The position numbers were made by a program, and so were the translations under genes. A DNA stretch of 64,000 bases. Source: Nocardia miyunensis NBRC 108239 (GTDB lineage Bacteria > Actinomycetota > Actinomycetes > Mycobacteriales > Mycobacteriaceae). The number at the start of each line of letters is the position of its first letter. Position 1 is the first letter of the stretch. Below the pieces are notes generated by a model. That model did not search any database and was not told the origin of the DNA. It worked only from the letters and a program-made list of their open reading frames with translations. Of the stretch, positions 35,285-44,058 are shown in pieces. Location: positions 62,001 through 126,000 of the forward strand of contig NZ_BDBQ01000001.1 of NCBI RefSeq assembly GCF_001613065.1. The letters are read 5' to 3'.

Positions 35285-36625
35285 CTACACCCTGGCCTTC
35301 ATCCGCTGCACATCGATGGCTTCCAGCATCGCCTCAAGCCGGCTGTCGAAGAGCTCGTCGTTGTAGAACGACGCGTCGGCCACGTCACCTTCGAAGAAGA
35401 AGGATTTGACGCCCCGCTCACTCTCGGCGGTCCGGGCCAGCATCACCTGTGGGTTCGTCATGGCTCGGCAGGTTCGGGTCGAGTGGAACGCGATGCCATC
35501 GATGGCGTATTCGTCCAGGCGGCGCAGCAGCAACTCCTGCAGAGTCTTCAGCCCGTGGTTGAGCGGGCACAGCAGATAGTGCTGCGCCATACCGAGCAGG
35601 GGGTTGTCGGTATCGATGAGTTGTGGCTCCTGCCAGAAGGATTCGTGGGTGTACCGCCCCGCGACGACCGCCACGTCGTACTCGGCGAATTTCCGAGTGA
35701 GGAAGCCGAGCTTGTTCCAGTTCATGATGCCGTCGAAGTACACCCGGTAGCGCTCGTTGCTCACCGCACTCACGCCGTCGGCGACTCGCTGTTCGATCTC
35801 GGCCTTCACCCCGGCGAAATAGTCGACCAGGTCCTGGTTTCCCGGCAGAAAGTTGATTGGGGCGATACTCGCCACCCAGTCCCAGTAGGTCGCCGGGGTG
35901 GGCGCCTGCCTGCACAGCTCCATACCCTCGAGCCGCAACTGCGAGGCGCGCTTGATGTAGGACATGCTCTCGCTCAGCGCGTCCCAGTCGAACGGCCGCC
36001 CGGTCTGCTGCTCCAGGAAGCCGATCAGTTCACGCAACTGTCCTTCCACGTACCGGCTGACCTCGGCCCACTCCTCGCCGCGCATATAACCGGCGTCGGG
36101 CTTGTTGCCCCACAGCATCGGCATCGAGACGTTGAACAGGGGCAGCTTGCGGTCGAAAACGCGGTAGGTCATCGCATCCCACTGCTGGCCCGTGCTGCAT
36201 CCGGCGTAGCCGTTGACGAAGAAATCCGGGGCCGGCAGCTTCGCGGCGAGCTCCTGCTGGTCCATCATCCCGACGACTCCGCTGGACCGTTCACTGACGG
36301 TCTGGTGGGTCAGCACCGCACAGCCGAGATGTGTTCGCGCATAGGAGCAGAGCTCACCGATGTAGCCGTATTCCGCGCCGGCGGTCTGCGCGGGTCCCTC
36401 CAGGTGCTGAGCGGCCAGACGAGCGGCGAACGCCTCCCCGTGGCACCACTCCAGCCCGGCAGCCTGGAACAGCGGGTTCAATGCCGCGCCGTTGTACCAG
36501 ACGACGTGTTTGCCACGTTCCTTGGCGGTGAAGATGTTCTCCCAGTAGTCGGCGACCATCCGCCCACCGATACGGGTGCTGGTCAATCGGTTGGCCTTCT
36601 CGGCGCTCGCTTGCTGGACAGTCAT
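35285..36625 (-). CDS. Benzoyl-CoA reductase/2-hydroxyacyl-CoA dehydratase subunit, BcrB/BadE-like, module B
   Basis: 446-residue paralog of the protein at 27765. Nearly the same blocks are present: MVADYWENIFTAKERGKHVVWYNG, GELCSYARTHLGCAVL, GYAGCSTGQQWD, YTHESFWQEPQLIDTDNPLLGMAQHY, LLCPLNHG and STRTCRAMTN, so all candidate cluster cysteines are kept. It differs at the N-terminus and lacks the SSEGQNG insert. I chose ATG 36625 (MTVQQAS) with GGGAG upstream; the longer frame is a shadow of the neighbour. Order in the module is BcrC-like, BcrB-like, activase, SDR. Confidence 0.9.
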   Translation of the reverse strand: MTVQQASAEKANRLTSTRIGGRMVADYWENIFTAKERGKHVVWYNGAALNPLFQAAGLEWCHGEAFAARLAAQHLEGPAQTAGAEYGYIGELCSYARTHLGCAVLTHQTVSERSSGVVGMMDQQELAAKLPAPDFFVNGYAGCSTGQQWDAMTYRVFDRKLPLFNVSMPMLWGNKPDAGYMRGEEWAEVSRYVEGQLRELIGFLEQQTGRPFDWDALSESMSYIKRASQLRLEGMELCRQAPTPATYWDWVASIAPINFLPGNQDLVDYFAGVKAEIEQRVADGVSAVSNERYRVYFDGIMNWNKLGFLTRKFAEYDVAVVAGRYTHESFWQEPQLIDTDNPLLGMAQHYLLCPLNHGLKTLQELLLRRLDEYAIDGIAFHSTRTCRAMTNPQVMLARTAESERGVKSFFFEGDVADASFYNDELFDSRLEAMLEAIDVQRMKARV

Positions 36626-36653
36626 GGTGAACTCCCTTGTACGGTTCGAGGAT

Positions 36654-37826
36654 TCAGAGTGAGACGGCCGCCGGGCTGCGGCGGATTCGTTCGACGAATG
36701 TCTCCATGCGGGTGCGCACCGTCTCCGCCGGGAGGCCTTCGTGCTCGGTCTCCAGAAGCAGCAGCGGAATGCCCCGGGCATCGAGCGCCTTGCGCAGTTC
36801 CGGGTAGTAGAGCATGTGCGGTTCACAGAACTTCGCCATCAGTACGACGACGCCGTCCGAACGACTCTTCTCGATCGAGTCGATCAGGTATGTGTCCCAA
36901 TCGATCTGCGTGGTGACCCGGGTCGGGCAGGGTGCGTTGTTGTTGCGCTCCAGGTACCAGTCCGAGAGCGCCGCCAGCGGATCACCGGACTCGGGGACGT
37001 CGGTGGAGATGTAGCGGTAGCCGGTGTAGAGATCGTCGTCGACGACGATCGCGCCCGATTCCTCGAGCAGATCCAGGAGTTCGGGCCGCGGGCCGTGACA
37101 GAAATGACCGGACAGGTGCAGGCGCACCAGATCGCCGCGGGGTTCGGCGGTCGGGTCGAGCTGCGCCAGCAACCGATCGAGCAGCGCGGTGTGCTCCCGG
37201 ACATCCATGATCATGCTCGACTTGACCAGCGTCTGCATATCGCTCGGGGTGATCCGGACGCGACCCGAGCGCCGACGATCGTAGAGTTCGCGCAGTCGGC
37301 GGCGATTCTCGTTGAACGAGCGGATACTAGCCGCCAGCGCCTCGGCGGTCACCGTCACTCCGAGAGCCGTTTCGACATCGCGTACGCATTCCTCGATCCG
37401 GCTCGCCACCCGCGGCTTGGTCCAGGAATCGTCCATCGCGCTGGTGAACTGGGCGAAGTGCACCGGCTTGTCCGGGCGCGCCCAGCGGATCACATCGACC
37501 GCGCCGAGCAGCTGAACACAGTGGTCGGCGGCGACGAAGGCATCGAACACGTCGAGCTTGCCGAGTGCGGCCTGGTCGGCCACGCTTCTGGTGTAGCCGC
37601 AATAGAACTCGGCGAGCAGACTGCGGCCCTCGGTCACCGGAGTCGGATCGTCCTGGACGACGACCGGCAGCGCACCGACGGCATGCACGATCTCGGCAGG
37701 GAAGTTCATCGGGAACGACGCGATCGCGCGCCCCCCGGACTTCGCCTTCCACTCCGCGACGTACGTCACCGGATCGTCGGCGACCGCTCGCAGCGCCGAC
37801 ATGACTGCCGGGTCCAGTTCGCTCAT
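36654..37826 (-). CDS. Benzoyl-CoA reductase/2-hydroxyacyl-CoA dehydratase subunit, BcrC/BadD-like, module B
   Basis: 390-residue paralog of 29188 with FPMNFPAEIVHAVGALPVV, EFYCGYTRSVADQ, DHCVQLLGAVD, HFCHGPRPELLDL, DDDLYTGYRYISTDVP and KFCEPHMLYYPELRKALDARGIPLLLLETEHE. Both modules therefore have complete catalytic pairs rather than one being a remnant. I chose ATG 37826 (MSELDPAV) with GAGGGG upstream. It is first gene of module B and is divergent from the racemase at 37962, sharing a promoter region with a TGTCAAATA inverted repeat. Confidence 0.9.
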   Translation of the reverse strand: MSELDPAVMSALRAVADDPVTYVAEWKAKSGGRAIASFPMNFPAEIVHAVGALPVVVQDDPTPVTEGRSLLAEFYCGYTRSVADQAALGKLDVFDAFVAADHCVQLLGAVDVIRWARPDKPVHFAQFTSAMDDSWTKPRVASRIEECVRDVETALGVTVTAEALAASIRSFNENRRRLRELYDRRRSGRVRITPSDMQTLVKSSMIMDVREHTALLDRLLAQLDPTAEPRGDLVRLHLSGHFCHGPRPELLDLLEESGAIVVDDDLYTGYRYISTDVPESGDPLAALSDWYLERNNNAPCPTRVTTQIDWDTYLIDSIEKSRSDGVVVLMAKFCEPHMLYYPELRKALDARGIPLLLLETEHEGLPAETVRTRMETFVERIRRSPAAVSL

Positions 37827-37904
37827 ATCAAGCCCCTCGGCCTCTCGGACGACCACACAGCAGGCGCTCGAAAGCCTGCGGCAGCCGATTCAGTGGTGAT
37901 ACAT

Positions 37905-37937
37905 TATTTGGCAGATAGTATCCGAAAGTGTCAAATA
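37905..37937. promoter_or_regulatory. TATTTGGCA / TGTCAAATA inverted repeat in divergent promoter
   Basis: Nine-base arms (37905-37913 and 37929-37937) match at eight positions across a 15-base spacer, between module B (minus) and the racemase gene (plus). It differs from the FadR-type motif, so a different regulator, perhaps one of the PaaX-like proteins, is likely. Confidence 0.55.
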
Positions 37938-37961
37938 TAGAAACCGTTCGGAGGATCTCGG

Positions 37962-39059
37962 ATGGAGCCGGTACTGGAGGGACTTCGCGTGGTCGAGCTG
38001 GCCGGGATAGGGCCCTCGCCGCATGCCGCGATGCTGCTCGCAGATCTGGGGGCCGACGTCGTTCGCGTCGAACGCCCCGGCGGCGTAACAGAATTGGTGC
38101 CGCCGGACAGGGACGCGACGCTACGGAACCGACGCTCGATCAGTGCCGACCTCAAGACCCCGGACGACCTGACCCAGGTGTTGAACCTCATCGATCGCGC
38201 CGACGTCTTGATCGAGAGCTACCGGCCCGGCGTCGCAGAACGACTCGGAGTCGGCCCAGAGGTGTGCACCCCGCGCAACCCACGGCTGATCTACGCACGG
38301 ATTACGGGATGGGGACAGTCCGGCCCACTGGCCTCCTATGCCGGACACGACATCAATTACCTGGCCCTGAGCGGCGCCCTGAATGCCATCGGCCGCAACG
38401 GGGAGCGGCCGCACGCACCGCTCAACCTGGTTGCCGATCTCGGCGGCGGTTCGATGCTGGCGGTGCTGGGAATTCTCGCCGCCCTGCACGCACGAACCCG
38501 TAGCGGCGGCGGACAGGTGATCGATGTCGCGATGGTCGACGGCGTCAGCGCGCTCTTGTCCATGTTCTGGACGTTGACCGAGAACCGAGCGTGGTTCGCG
38601 CGCGGAACCAACGTGATCGACGGCGGGGCTCCGTTCTACGACACATACGAGTGCGCGGACGGTACCTATATCGCAGTCGGCGCCATCGAACCGGCTTTCT
38701 ACAGCCGGCTACTCGAAGGGCTCGGCCTGTCCGCCGCCGAACTTCCCGACCAGTACGACAGAGATACCTGGCCCGAGGTTCACGACCGTTTCGCGGGAAT
38801 CTTCCGCACTCGGTCCCGCGCGGCCTGGGTACGCGTTTTCGAACCGCTCGACGCGTGCGTGACACCGGTCCTGTCGCTCGACGAGGTACCACATCATCCC
38901 CATATACGCGCCCGCGACACCGTCATCGAGGCCTTCGGCCAGCGACAACCCGCAGTTGCCCCGCGCTTCGCGGGAAACCCGGCCACGAGATACACCGCGC
39001 CACGAATTCCCGGCTCCGACTGCCGGACCGTGTTGCGAGAGTGGGGCATCACGTCCTGA
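37962..39059 (+). CDS. Alpha-methylacyl-CoA racemase (CaiB/BaiF family III CoA-transferase fold)
   Basis: 365-residue type III fold protein very close to bacterial alpha-methylacyl-CoA racemase: LRVVELAGIGPSPHAAMLLADLGADVVRVERPG, LRNRRSISADLK, RITGWGQSGP, the catalytic His and Asp in AGHDINYLALSG and VADLGGGSM, and FYDTYECADGTYIAVGAIEP. The enzyme interconverts 2R- and 2S-methyl acyl-CoA so that acyl-CoA dehydrogenases, which need 2S, can act. This implies a 2-methyl-branched intermediate, as expected for terpenoid or similar branched acids. It is divergent from dehydratase module B and 84 bases upstream of the second PaaX-like gene. Confidence 0.92.
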   Translation: MEPVLEGLRVVELAGIGPSPHAAMLLADLGADVVRVERPGGVTELVPPDRDATLRNRRSISADLKTPDDLTQVLNLIDRADVLIESYRPGVAERLGVGPEVCTPRNPRLIYARITGWGQSGPLASYAGHDINYLALSGALNAIGRNGERPHAPLNLVADLGGGSMLAVLGILAALHARTRSGGGQVIDVAMVDGVSALLSMFWTLTENRAWFARGTNVIDGGAPFYDTYECADGTYIAVGAIEPAFYSRLLEGLGLSAAELPDQYDRDTWPEVHDRFAGIFRTRSRAAWVRVFEPLDACVTPVLSLDEVPHHPHIRARDTVIEAFGQRQPAVAPRFAGNPATRYTAPRIPGSDCRTVLREWGITS

Positions 39060-39143
39060 GTCCGGCCACGAACTCACCCCGGCCGAAACGGAACACCCGG
39101 GGCACGCTGACCATGCACCGGGCGATTGAGCGACGATGGAGGT

Positions 39144-39986
39144 ATGCCCGACACCGATCCGACGTCGCCGTCCGCGAAGGACACGTCGACGCGAAGTGCC
39201 CGGTCCGTGCTCATCACCGCGCTCGGCGAACTGGTCGAACCCTATCGGCAACCGGTTCGGACCGCGGCGCTGCTCTATCTGCTCGACGGATTGGGCTACG
39301 GAGCGCACGCGAGCCGACAAGCCGTCGCGCGCACCGGATCCGCGGGCCTGATCACCTCGCAACGCGACGGACGCGAGACCCTGTGGAGCCTCACAGACGA
39401 AGCGCATCGCCTCTTCACCGAGGGCGATATGCGGGTGTTCTCCACCGATATCGATGCCGCACAGTGGGATGGGCAATGGCTGGTGCTCAACGTCGCCATC
39501 CCCGAATCCCAGCGGTCGACCCGCAAGAAGCTGTACGCGGCCTTGCGCTGGGCCGGATTCGGCAATCCGACTCCGGGGATGTGGGTGACTCCGCATATCA
39601 TGCGCGCGGCGGAGGCAGCGAAGGCGATCGATTCCCTGGGCCTGACCGGGAACTCCGTGTCCTTCATCGGAACCCCCTCCGCCGCAGGCATTTCCGAGGA
39701 AGATCTGGTGCGGCGATCCTGGGATCTCGCCGCGGCCGAAGTCGCCTACGACGACCTACTCGAACGTTTCGATTCCCGTCGTTTCGCCACCGATGACGAA
39801 CTGCTCTTCGCCCATGTCGAACTGGCCGACTCGCTGCGGCGGATGACCTATATGGACCCCCGGCTGCCGGAGATCCTGCTCCCCCACTGGCGTGGACAGC
39901 AAGCAGCCAAACGGCTGCGCGACCTTCGTGCCGAATGGACACCGGCCGCGCACGCACATTGGCATCGCATCGCCGGACTCGGGTGA
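39144..39986 (+). CDS. PaaX-family transcriptional repressor, second copy
   Basis: 280-residue PaaX-like regulator: ARSVLITALGELVEPYRQPVRTAALLYLLDGLGYGAHASRQAVARTGSAGLI forms the winged helix, then WDGQWLVLNVAIPESQRSTRKKLYAALRWAGFGNPTPGMWVTPH. It is distinct from the copy at 30605. The start is uncertain: ATG 39144 has GGAGGT only one base away, and TTG 39126 is also in frame. Being next to the racemase and module B, it is the leading candidate to bind the TGTCAAATA sites at 37.9 and 33.4 kb, which is inference. Confidence 0.88.
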   Translation: MPDTDPTSPSAKDTSTRSARSVLITALGELVEPYRQPVRTAALLYLLDGLGYGAHASRQAVARTGSAGLITSQRDGRETLWSLTDEAHRLFTEGDMRVFSTDIDAAQWDGQWLVLNVAIPESQRSTRKKLYAALRWAGFGNPTPGMWVTPHIMRAAEAAKAIDSLGLTGNSVSFIGTPSAAGISEEDLVRRSWDLAAAEVAYDDLLERFDSRRFATDDELLFAHVELADSLRRMTYMDPRLPEILLPHWRGQQAAKRLRDLRAEWTPAAHAHWHRIAGLG

Positions 39987-40042
39987 CCTGAGTCCGAGCC
40001 GACGCCGTCAGCCACCTCAGCCGAGAAACGGACTGCCTCCAT

Positions 40043-40071
40043 TTTTGGACATACCATATACATGTTATGAT
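40043..40071 (+). promoter_or_regulatory. Candidate promoter with FadR-like site
   Basis: TTTTGGACATACCATAT (40043-40059) fits the TGGnnnnnCCA core. TTGGAC and TATGAT (40066-40071) could be -35 and -10 but with a short 15-base spacer. It lies upstream of the GAF/LuxR pair. Confidence 0.4.
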
Positions 40072-40147
40072 GTGCGCTGGGTCACATGACGTCGTCGTCG
40101 ACGAACCACCGCCGCACGTCGGTGACCGATTGTGCGAGGAGTGGAAA

Positions 40148-41296
40148 GTGGTTGTGCAGTCAGCGACGACGCATACCGGGCGCAGCAGCGACAGCAATGT
40201 CGCCGAACAAGCCTTCGCACAGTTGGTGGAGTTGATCGGCCCGGATCCGGAGCTGTTGCGGCTGCAGGAGTTCAACCCGAGCCTGTCGCTGGTGCGCGAT
40301 TACGCAAGTCACGCACTACGCACCGGACTTCCCTCGCCCGAGGTCACCATCGAAGTGGCGACGATTCTGACCACTGTCGACACCGCCATCCGCGCCGACA
40401 TCGCGCGACGGGTGCGAGTACACAGCAGACAGTTCAGCGGTCTGACCAGGGTGGCCCGGGCGATCGACAGCGCTGGAACCACCTGCCTGTCGACGGTCCT
40501 GACCAGCGAGCTGTGCACCGCGCTGGGCTATGGCAAGGCCATGTACTCGGCGGTCTCCGGGTCGTCCTGGTCACCGGTCTCGATCTCGGTCAACCCCGAA
40601 CTGCGCGGCGCCTTCGATCCACTGGTCGCCGCCGTCGACGGCAGTTCGATCCCGTTGCACGACGCCCCGCGCGAAGCGGAACTGGTCCGACGCCGACGCC
40701 CCTATGCGGTCGGGCCGTCCGAAGTCAATCGGCACACCTATCGCCCGCTGCTCGACCTGAGCCGACCCGCCGGGTATCTCGCGGTACCCGTCGTCGTCGC
40801 TGATCGCGCGATCGCGATCATCCATGTCGACCGCCACGACAACGATCTGAACGAGGCGGACTTCCACCTGATCACCACCCTCGCGCAGGCATGTGCGCTG
40901 GCCACCGAATCGGCGCGGTTGCGTGCCGCGATCGCCGAGCAGAACCGGCGCACCACCGCGGAGTTGGAACGGCTCAACCGCGCGCTGCACGCGCTCGAAC
41001 ACAGCGGAGTGACCCTCGACGACATCGAACAGCGCCCGGGCGAGCAGCGCAAGGAATACGAATATTCCACGCCCACCGCGGATTACCCGGCAGCGCTCAC
41101 CGCACGCGAGCGCGATGTACTGACACTCATCGCCGCCGGCGCCACCAACGCGGCGATATCACGCCAACTCTGCATTTCCGACGGCACGGTGAAATCGCAC
41201 GTACAGCGCATATTCAAGAAGATCGGAGTGAGCACCCGGGCCGAAGCTGCCGCGCTGTACGCAGGCCGCCGGTCGTTGCCGAAACCAGCCGCGTGA
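40148..41296 (+). CDS. GAF-domain LuxR-type transcriptional regulator
   Basis: 382-residue regulator with a GAF-like sensor (about residues 85-260, including LDLSRPAGYLAVPVVVADRAIAIIHVDR), a coiled linker (ATESARLRAAIAEQNRRTTAELERLNRAL), and a C-terminal LuxR helix-turn-helix (LTARERDVLTLIAAGATNAAISRQLCISDGTVKSHVQRIFKKIG). I chose GTG 40148 because AGGAG lies six bases upstream; ATG 40067 would fall inside the candidate -10. No receiver domain is seen, so it is a one-component regulator. Its stop overlaps the next regulator's start (GTGA). Lying before the P450 operon, it probably controls that operon. Confidence 0.87.
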   Translation: MVVQSATTHTGRSSDSNVAEQAFAQLVELIGPDPELLRLQEFNPSLSLVRDYASHALRTGLPSPEVTIEVATILTTVDTAIRADIARRVRVHSRQFSGLTRVARAIDSAGTTCLSTVLTSELCTALGYGKAMYSAVSGSSWSPVSISVNPELRGAFDPLVAAVDGSSIPLHDAPREAELVRRRRPYAVGPSEVNRHTYRPLLDLSRPAGYLAVPVVVADRAIAIIHVDRHDNDLNEADFHLITTLAQACALATESARLRAAIAEQNRRTTAELERLNRALHALEHSGVTLDDIEQRPGEQRKEYEYSTPTADYPAALTARERDVLTLIAAGATNAAISRQLCISDGTVKSHVQRIFKKIGVSTRAEAAALYAGRRSLPKPAA

Positions 41297-42219
41297 GCGC
41301 CGACAACCAGGCGGCGAGTGCCGCCGATCTGGTCGCCGCCATGCGCAACGCCTCCGGACCGGATCTGATCGAACTCGGCCGTCGGCTCGCCGATCAACTC
41401 GACCGAGAAAAGTCGCTGCGAGACAACGAGATCGACGAATTGCGCCGCAATGCTCAACGACTCGAGCGAGCAGTGGCGGACCTGACCGCGTCCACCTCCA
41501 GCATCGACCTTCTGCAGCGCGCATGTCGCGCGCTGGCCGATATCTGCTCCGCCGATCGCGTCATCGCATCCGGTATCGACTCGGACACCGCGGCACCGGT
41601 CGCGGCCTACAGCGCCGATGCCGGGAACGAAATCCCGTCAGCCTACGCACTGAGGCCGGGATCGGCGGAGTCGCGCGTGGTGGTTCCCGCAAGCGCGCCG
41701 ACCATCGGTCAGCCGGTCGACGAATTACGCCACCTGTTTCCCGACGGCTGCACAATCATGGCCGCCGCTGTCGACGGCATTCCTGTGGTCCTGATTCACA
41801 TTTCCGGGAAACCCGCTGCCGCGCAGCATGATTCGGCAACCCTACTGATCGAGATGCTCGGTGGCTGCCTACAGCGACTGGGCCTGACCGCGCGACGAGC
41901 GCGACAGCTCGATCTCCTGCGCTCGAGCGGCATCGCGCGCGAGAACCACAACGAGGCACCGGCCGCCGCCGAACCGGGCCCGGCCACACCGCCGTGGGCG
42001 GAGCGGCTGACCGAGCGGGAGAGCGAGGTCTTGCGCCTGATACTCACCGGCTCGTCCAATACCGCCATCGCCACCGAACTGGTGATCACCGTCGACACGG
42101 TGAAGTCCCATGTCAAACGCATCCTGCGAAAGCTGGGGGCGACCAACCGCAGTGAGTTGATCGCCCGCCACTCCACCGCCGGTCTCACACACCGTCCGAT
42201 TGCGCCACCGTCACGGTGA
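41293..42219 (+). CDS. LuxR-type transcriptional regulator with divergent GAF-like domain
   Basis: 308-residue partner of the preceding regulator. It starts with a coiled coil (LADQLDREKSLRDNEIDELRRNAQRLERAVADL), then a short GAF-like domain, and a LuxR helix-turn-helix (LTERESEVLRLILTGSSNTAIATELVITVDTVKSHVKRILRKLGATNRSEL). The GTG start at 41293 overlaps the previous stop, so the two are translationally coupled and may form a heteromer. Its 3' end overlaps the 3' end of the opposing ferredoxin gene by 35 bases. The effector is unknown; the substrate of the P450 is a natural guess. Confidence 0.87.
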   Translation: MSADNQAASAADLVAAMRNASGPDLIELGRRLADQLDREKSLRDNEIDELRRNAQRLERAVADLTASTSSIDLLQRACRALADICSADRVIASGIDSDTAAPVAAYSADAGNEIPSAYALRPGSAESRVVVPASAPTIGQPVDELRHLFPDGCTIMAAAVDGIPVVLIHISGKPAAAQHDSATLLIEMLGGCLQRLGLTARRARQLDLLRSSGIARENHNEAPAAAEPGPATPPWAERLTERESEVLRLILTGSSNTAIATELVITVDTVKSHVKRILRKLGATNRSELIARHSTAGLTHRPIAPPSR

Positions 42220-42508
42220 CGGTATCTATATCCGGGTTCAGTACCAGCTGACAGGCCAGCCGGGAGCAGGGGCGCGCCCCCTCGAGGTACTCGAGCAGAT
42301 CCTGTTCCTCCATCGACGGTTCACCGAACGCCGCGGCCGAAGCCCCTTCGACGTACACGTGGCAGGTGGCGCACGAACAGCTGCCGCCGCATTCGGCGAC
42401 GATGCCCGGCAGATTGTTGCGCACGGATCCGTCCATCACTGTCTGCCCCGCGGGCACGTCGACCGAGCTGGCCGAGCCATCGGGCAATTGATAGACAACG
42501 GTGGGCAT
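42185..42508 (-). CDS. [2Fe-2S] ferredoxin, terpredoxin/putidaredoxin type
   Basis: 107-residue plant/vertebrate-type [2Fe-2S] ferredoxin. Cluster ligands are in ECGGSCSCATCHVYV (C-x5-C-x2-C pattern with an extra Cys) and the last one in RLACQL. Length matches terpredoxin and putidaredoxin, which pass electrons from a FAD reductase to a P450. It is divergent from the CYP108-like P450 gene, with 222 bases between them, and the reductase gene follows the P450, so all three parts of a class I P450 system are here. It converges on and overlaps the LuxR gene end. Confidence 0.92.
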   Translation of the reverse strand: MPTVVYQLPDGSASSVDVPAGQTVMDGSVRNNLPGIVAECGGSCSCATCHVYVEGASAAAFGEPSMEEQDLLEYLEGARPCSRLACQLVLNPDIDTVTVTVAQSDGV

Positions 42509-42609
42509 GGTGTCCTCCTGACGAGATGAACGCTGAGTGAAGCGATTTCAGTCTGCGAAGCGATCCGGAATCCCCACATCCCCACGACGGTCGAATACTG
42601 CCCGCCATC

Positions 42610-42636
42610 GGGGTGAGAACCGACCGCAATTACCCC
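42610..42636. promoter_or_regulatory. Inverted repeat in ferredoxin/P450 divergent promoter region
   Basis: GGGGTGA (42610-42616) and TTACCCC (42630-42636) form an imperfect inverted repeat with a 13-base spacer, in the 222-base region that must hold both promoters. A site for the neighbouring LuxR-type proteins is a reasonable but unproven reading. Confidence 0.35.
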
Positions 42637-42730
42637 CTTTCGGCCGACAGTGTTCCGACATCGGTGTGATGTGACTCACCTGCCTCGCTGACACGCTGGG
42701 AACACTTCCCGATCGAGCGAGGAGAGATTT

Positions 42731-44053
42731 ATGAGCACCACGGAGCAGGCCACCGAGTTGATCCCGGACACCGTCGCCCGGCAGATCGTCCTTCCCGAGG
42801 GCCACCGTGACAACGACGCGCTGTTCGCGGCCTACGACTGGTTGCGCGAGAACAATCCGCTGGGCCGCGCGGTCGTCGAGGGTTACGACCCGCTGTGGCT
42901 GGTCAGCAAGCACGCCGACATCATGGAGATCGAGCGGCAGCCCGAGATCTTCACCAGCGCCGGCGGCGAGGACAAGGGTTCGGTCAACCCGATCCTGGCC
43001 AATCAGGCCGGAGACGAGTTCACCAAGAGCATCAACAACGGCAGCCTGCGGATCCTGGAAACCCTCACCTACCTCGATCCGCCGGAGCACACCGAGATCA
43101 AGGACATCGCGCTGGACTGGTTTCGGCCGCAGAACCTGGCGCAGTGGGAGACGGTCATCCGCGGCCTGGCCAAGGCGTCGGTCGCGCGACTGCTCGAGAC
43201 CGACGGACGGATCGACTTCGTCAAGGATTTCGCGCTGCAGTATCCGCTGCACGTCATCATGAGCCTGTTCGGTGTTCCGGAAACCGATGAGCCCCGGATG
43301 ATGTCGCTGACCCAGGAGTTCTTCGGCACCGCGGACCCCGATGCCGCGCGCGATGACGTCGAACCGCTCACCCCGGACGCGGCGGCTCGGCAATGGGTGG
43401 CCACGATCCAGGACTTCTTCGCGTATTTCGAGACCCTGCTTCAGGATCGGCGCGCGAACCCGCGTGATGATCTGGCCACGGTCATCGCATCGGGCCGCGA
43501 CGCGAACGGCGAGTACTACAAGAACGAGGTCGCCTACGGCTACTTCATCGCCATCGCGACCGCCGGTCACGACACGACCTCGAGCACCCTGGCCGGCGGC
43601 ATACTCGAACTGGCCCGCAACCCGGAGCAGCTCGAACTCGTCCGCAACGATCTGTCGCTGGTCCCCCACCTAGTCAACGAGTCGCTGCGCTGGGCGTCCC
43701 CGGTGAAGCATTTCATGCGGATGGCGACGCAGGACTACACCCTGCGCGGGCGCGAGATCCACGCCGGCGACCGCTTCATGCTGCTCTACCAGTCCGGCAA
43801 CCGTGACGCCGATGCCAATCCGAATCCGGACCGTTTCGACCTCACCCGTCGCCCCAACAAGCACATCGCGTTCGGTTACGGCCCGCACATGTGCATCGGG
43901 CAGCATCTGGCCAAGCTCGAGCTGCGCATCATGCTCGAAGAGCTGCTGCCGCACGTGAAGTCGATCACACCGACCGGCGACACCAAATTCATTCAGACCA
44001 ACTTCGTCGGCGGCCTGAAGAACATGCCGGTCGTGATCGAGTTCGACCGGTAA
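42731..44053 (+). CDS. Cytochrome P450, CYP108 (P450terp)-like
   Basis: 440-residue soluble P450. The I-helix [12 protein letters not shown] holds the acid-alcohol pair, ESLRW is the ExxR, and the haem loop [12 protein letters not shown] has Cys388. Long stretches read like P450terp (CYP108A1) of Pseudomonas: [19 protein letters not shown], TSFxDPP-like [41 protein letters not shown] and [10 protein letters not shown]450terp hydroxylates the ring methyl of alpha-terpineol. The next genes are ferredoxin reductase, alcohol and aldehyde dehydrogenases, as in the terp operon. I infer terminal oxidation of a monoterpenoid-like or alkyl-ring methyl group; the substrate is not proven. Confidence 0.93.
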   Translation: MSTTEQATELIPDTVARQIVLPEGHRDNDALFAAYDWLRENNPLGRAVVEGYDPLWLVSKHADIMEIERQPEIFTSAGGEDKGSVNPILANQAGDEFTKSINNGSLRILETLTYLDPPEHTEIKDIALDWFRPQNLAQWETVIRGLAKASVARLLETDGRIDFVKDFALQYPLHVIMSLFGVPETDEPRMMSLTQEFFGTADPDAARDDVEPLTPDAAARQWVATIQDFFAYFETLLQDRRANPRDDLATVIASGRDANGEYYKNEVAYGYFIAIATAGHDTTSSTLAGGILELARNPEQLELVRNDLSLVPHLVNESLRWASPVKHFMRMATQDYTLRGREIHAGDRFMLLYQSGNRDADANPNPDRFDLTRRPNKHIAFGYGPHMCIGQHLAKLELRIMLEELLPHVKSITPTGDTKFIQTNFVGGLKNMPVVIEFDR

Positions 44054-44058
44054 CAGTC

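Noticed and set aside
40067..40147. ATG at 40067 as start of the first GAF/LuxR regulator
   Set aside because: It lies in a candidate -10 element and lacks a ribosome site, whereas GTG 40148 has AGGAG at good spacing.
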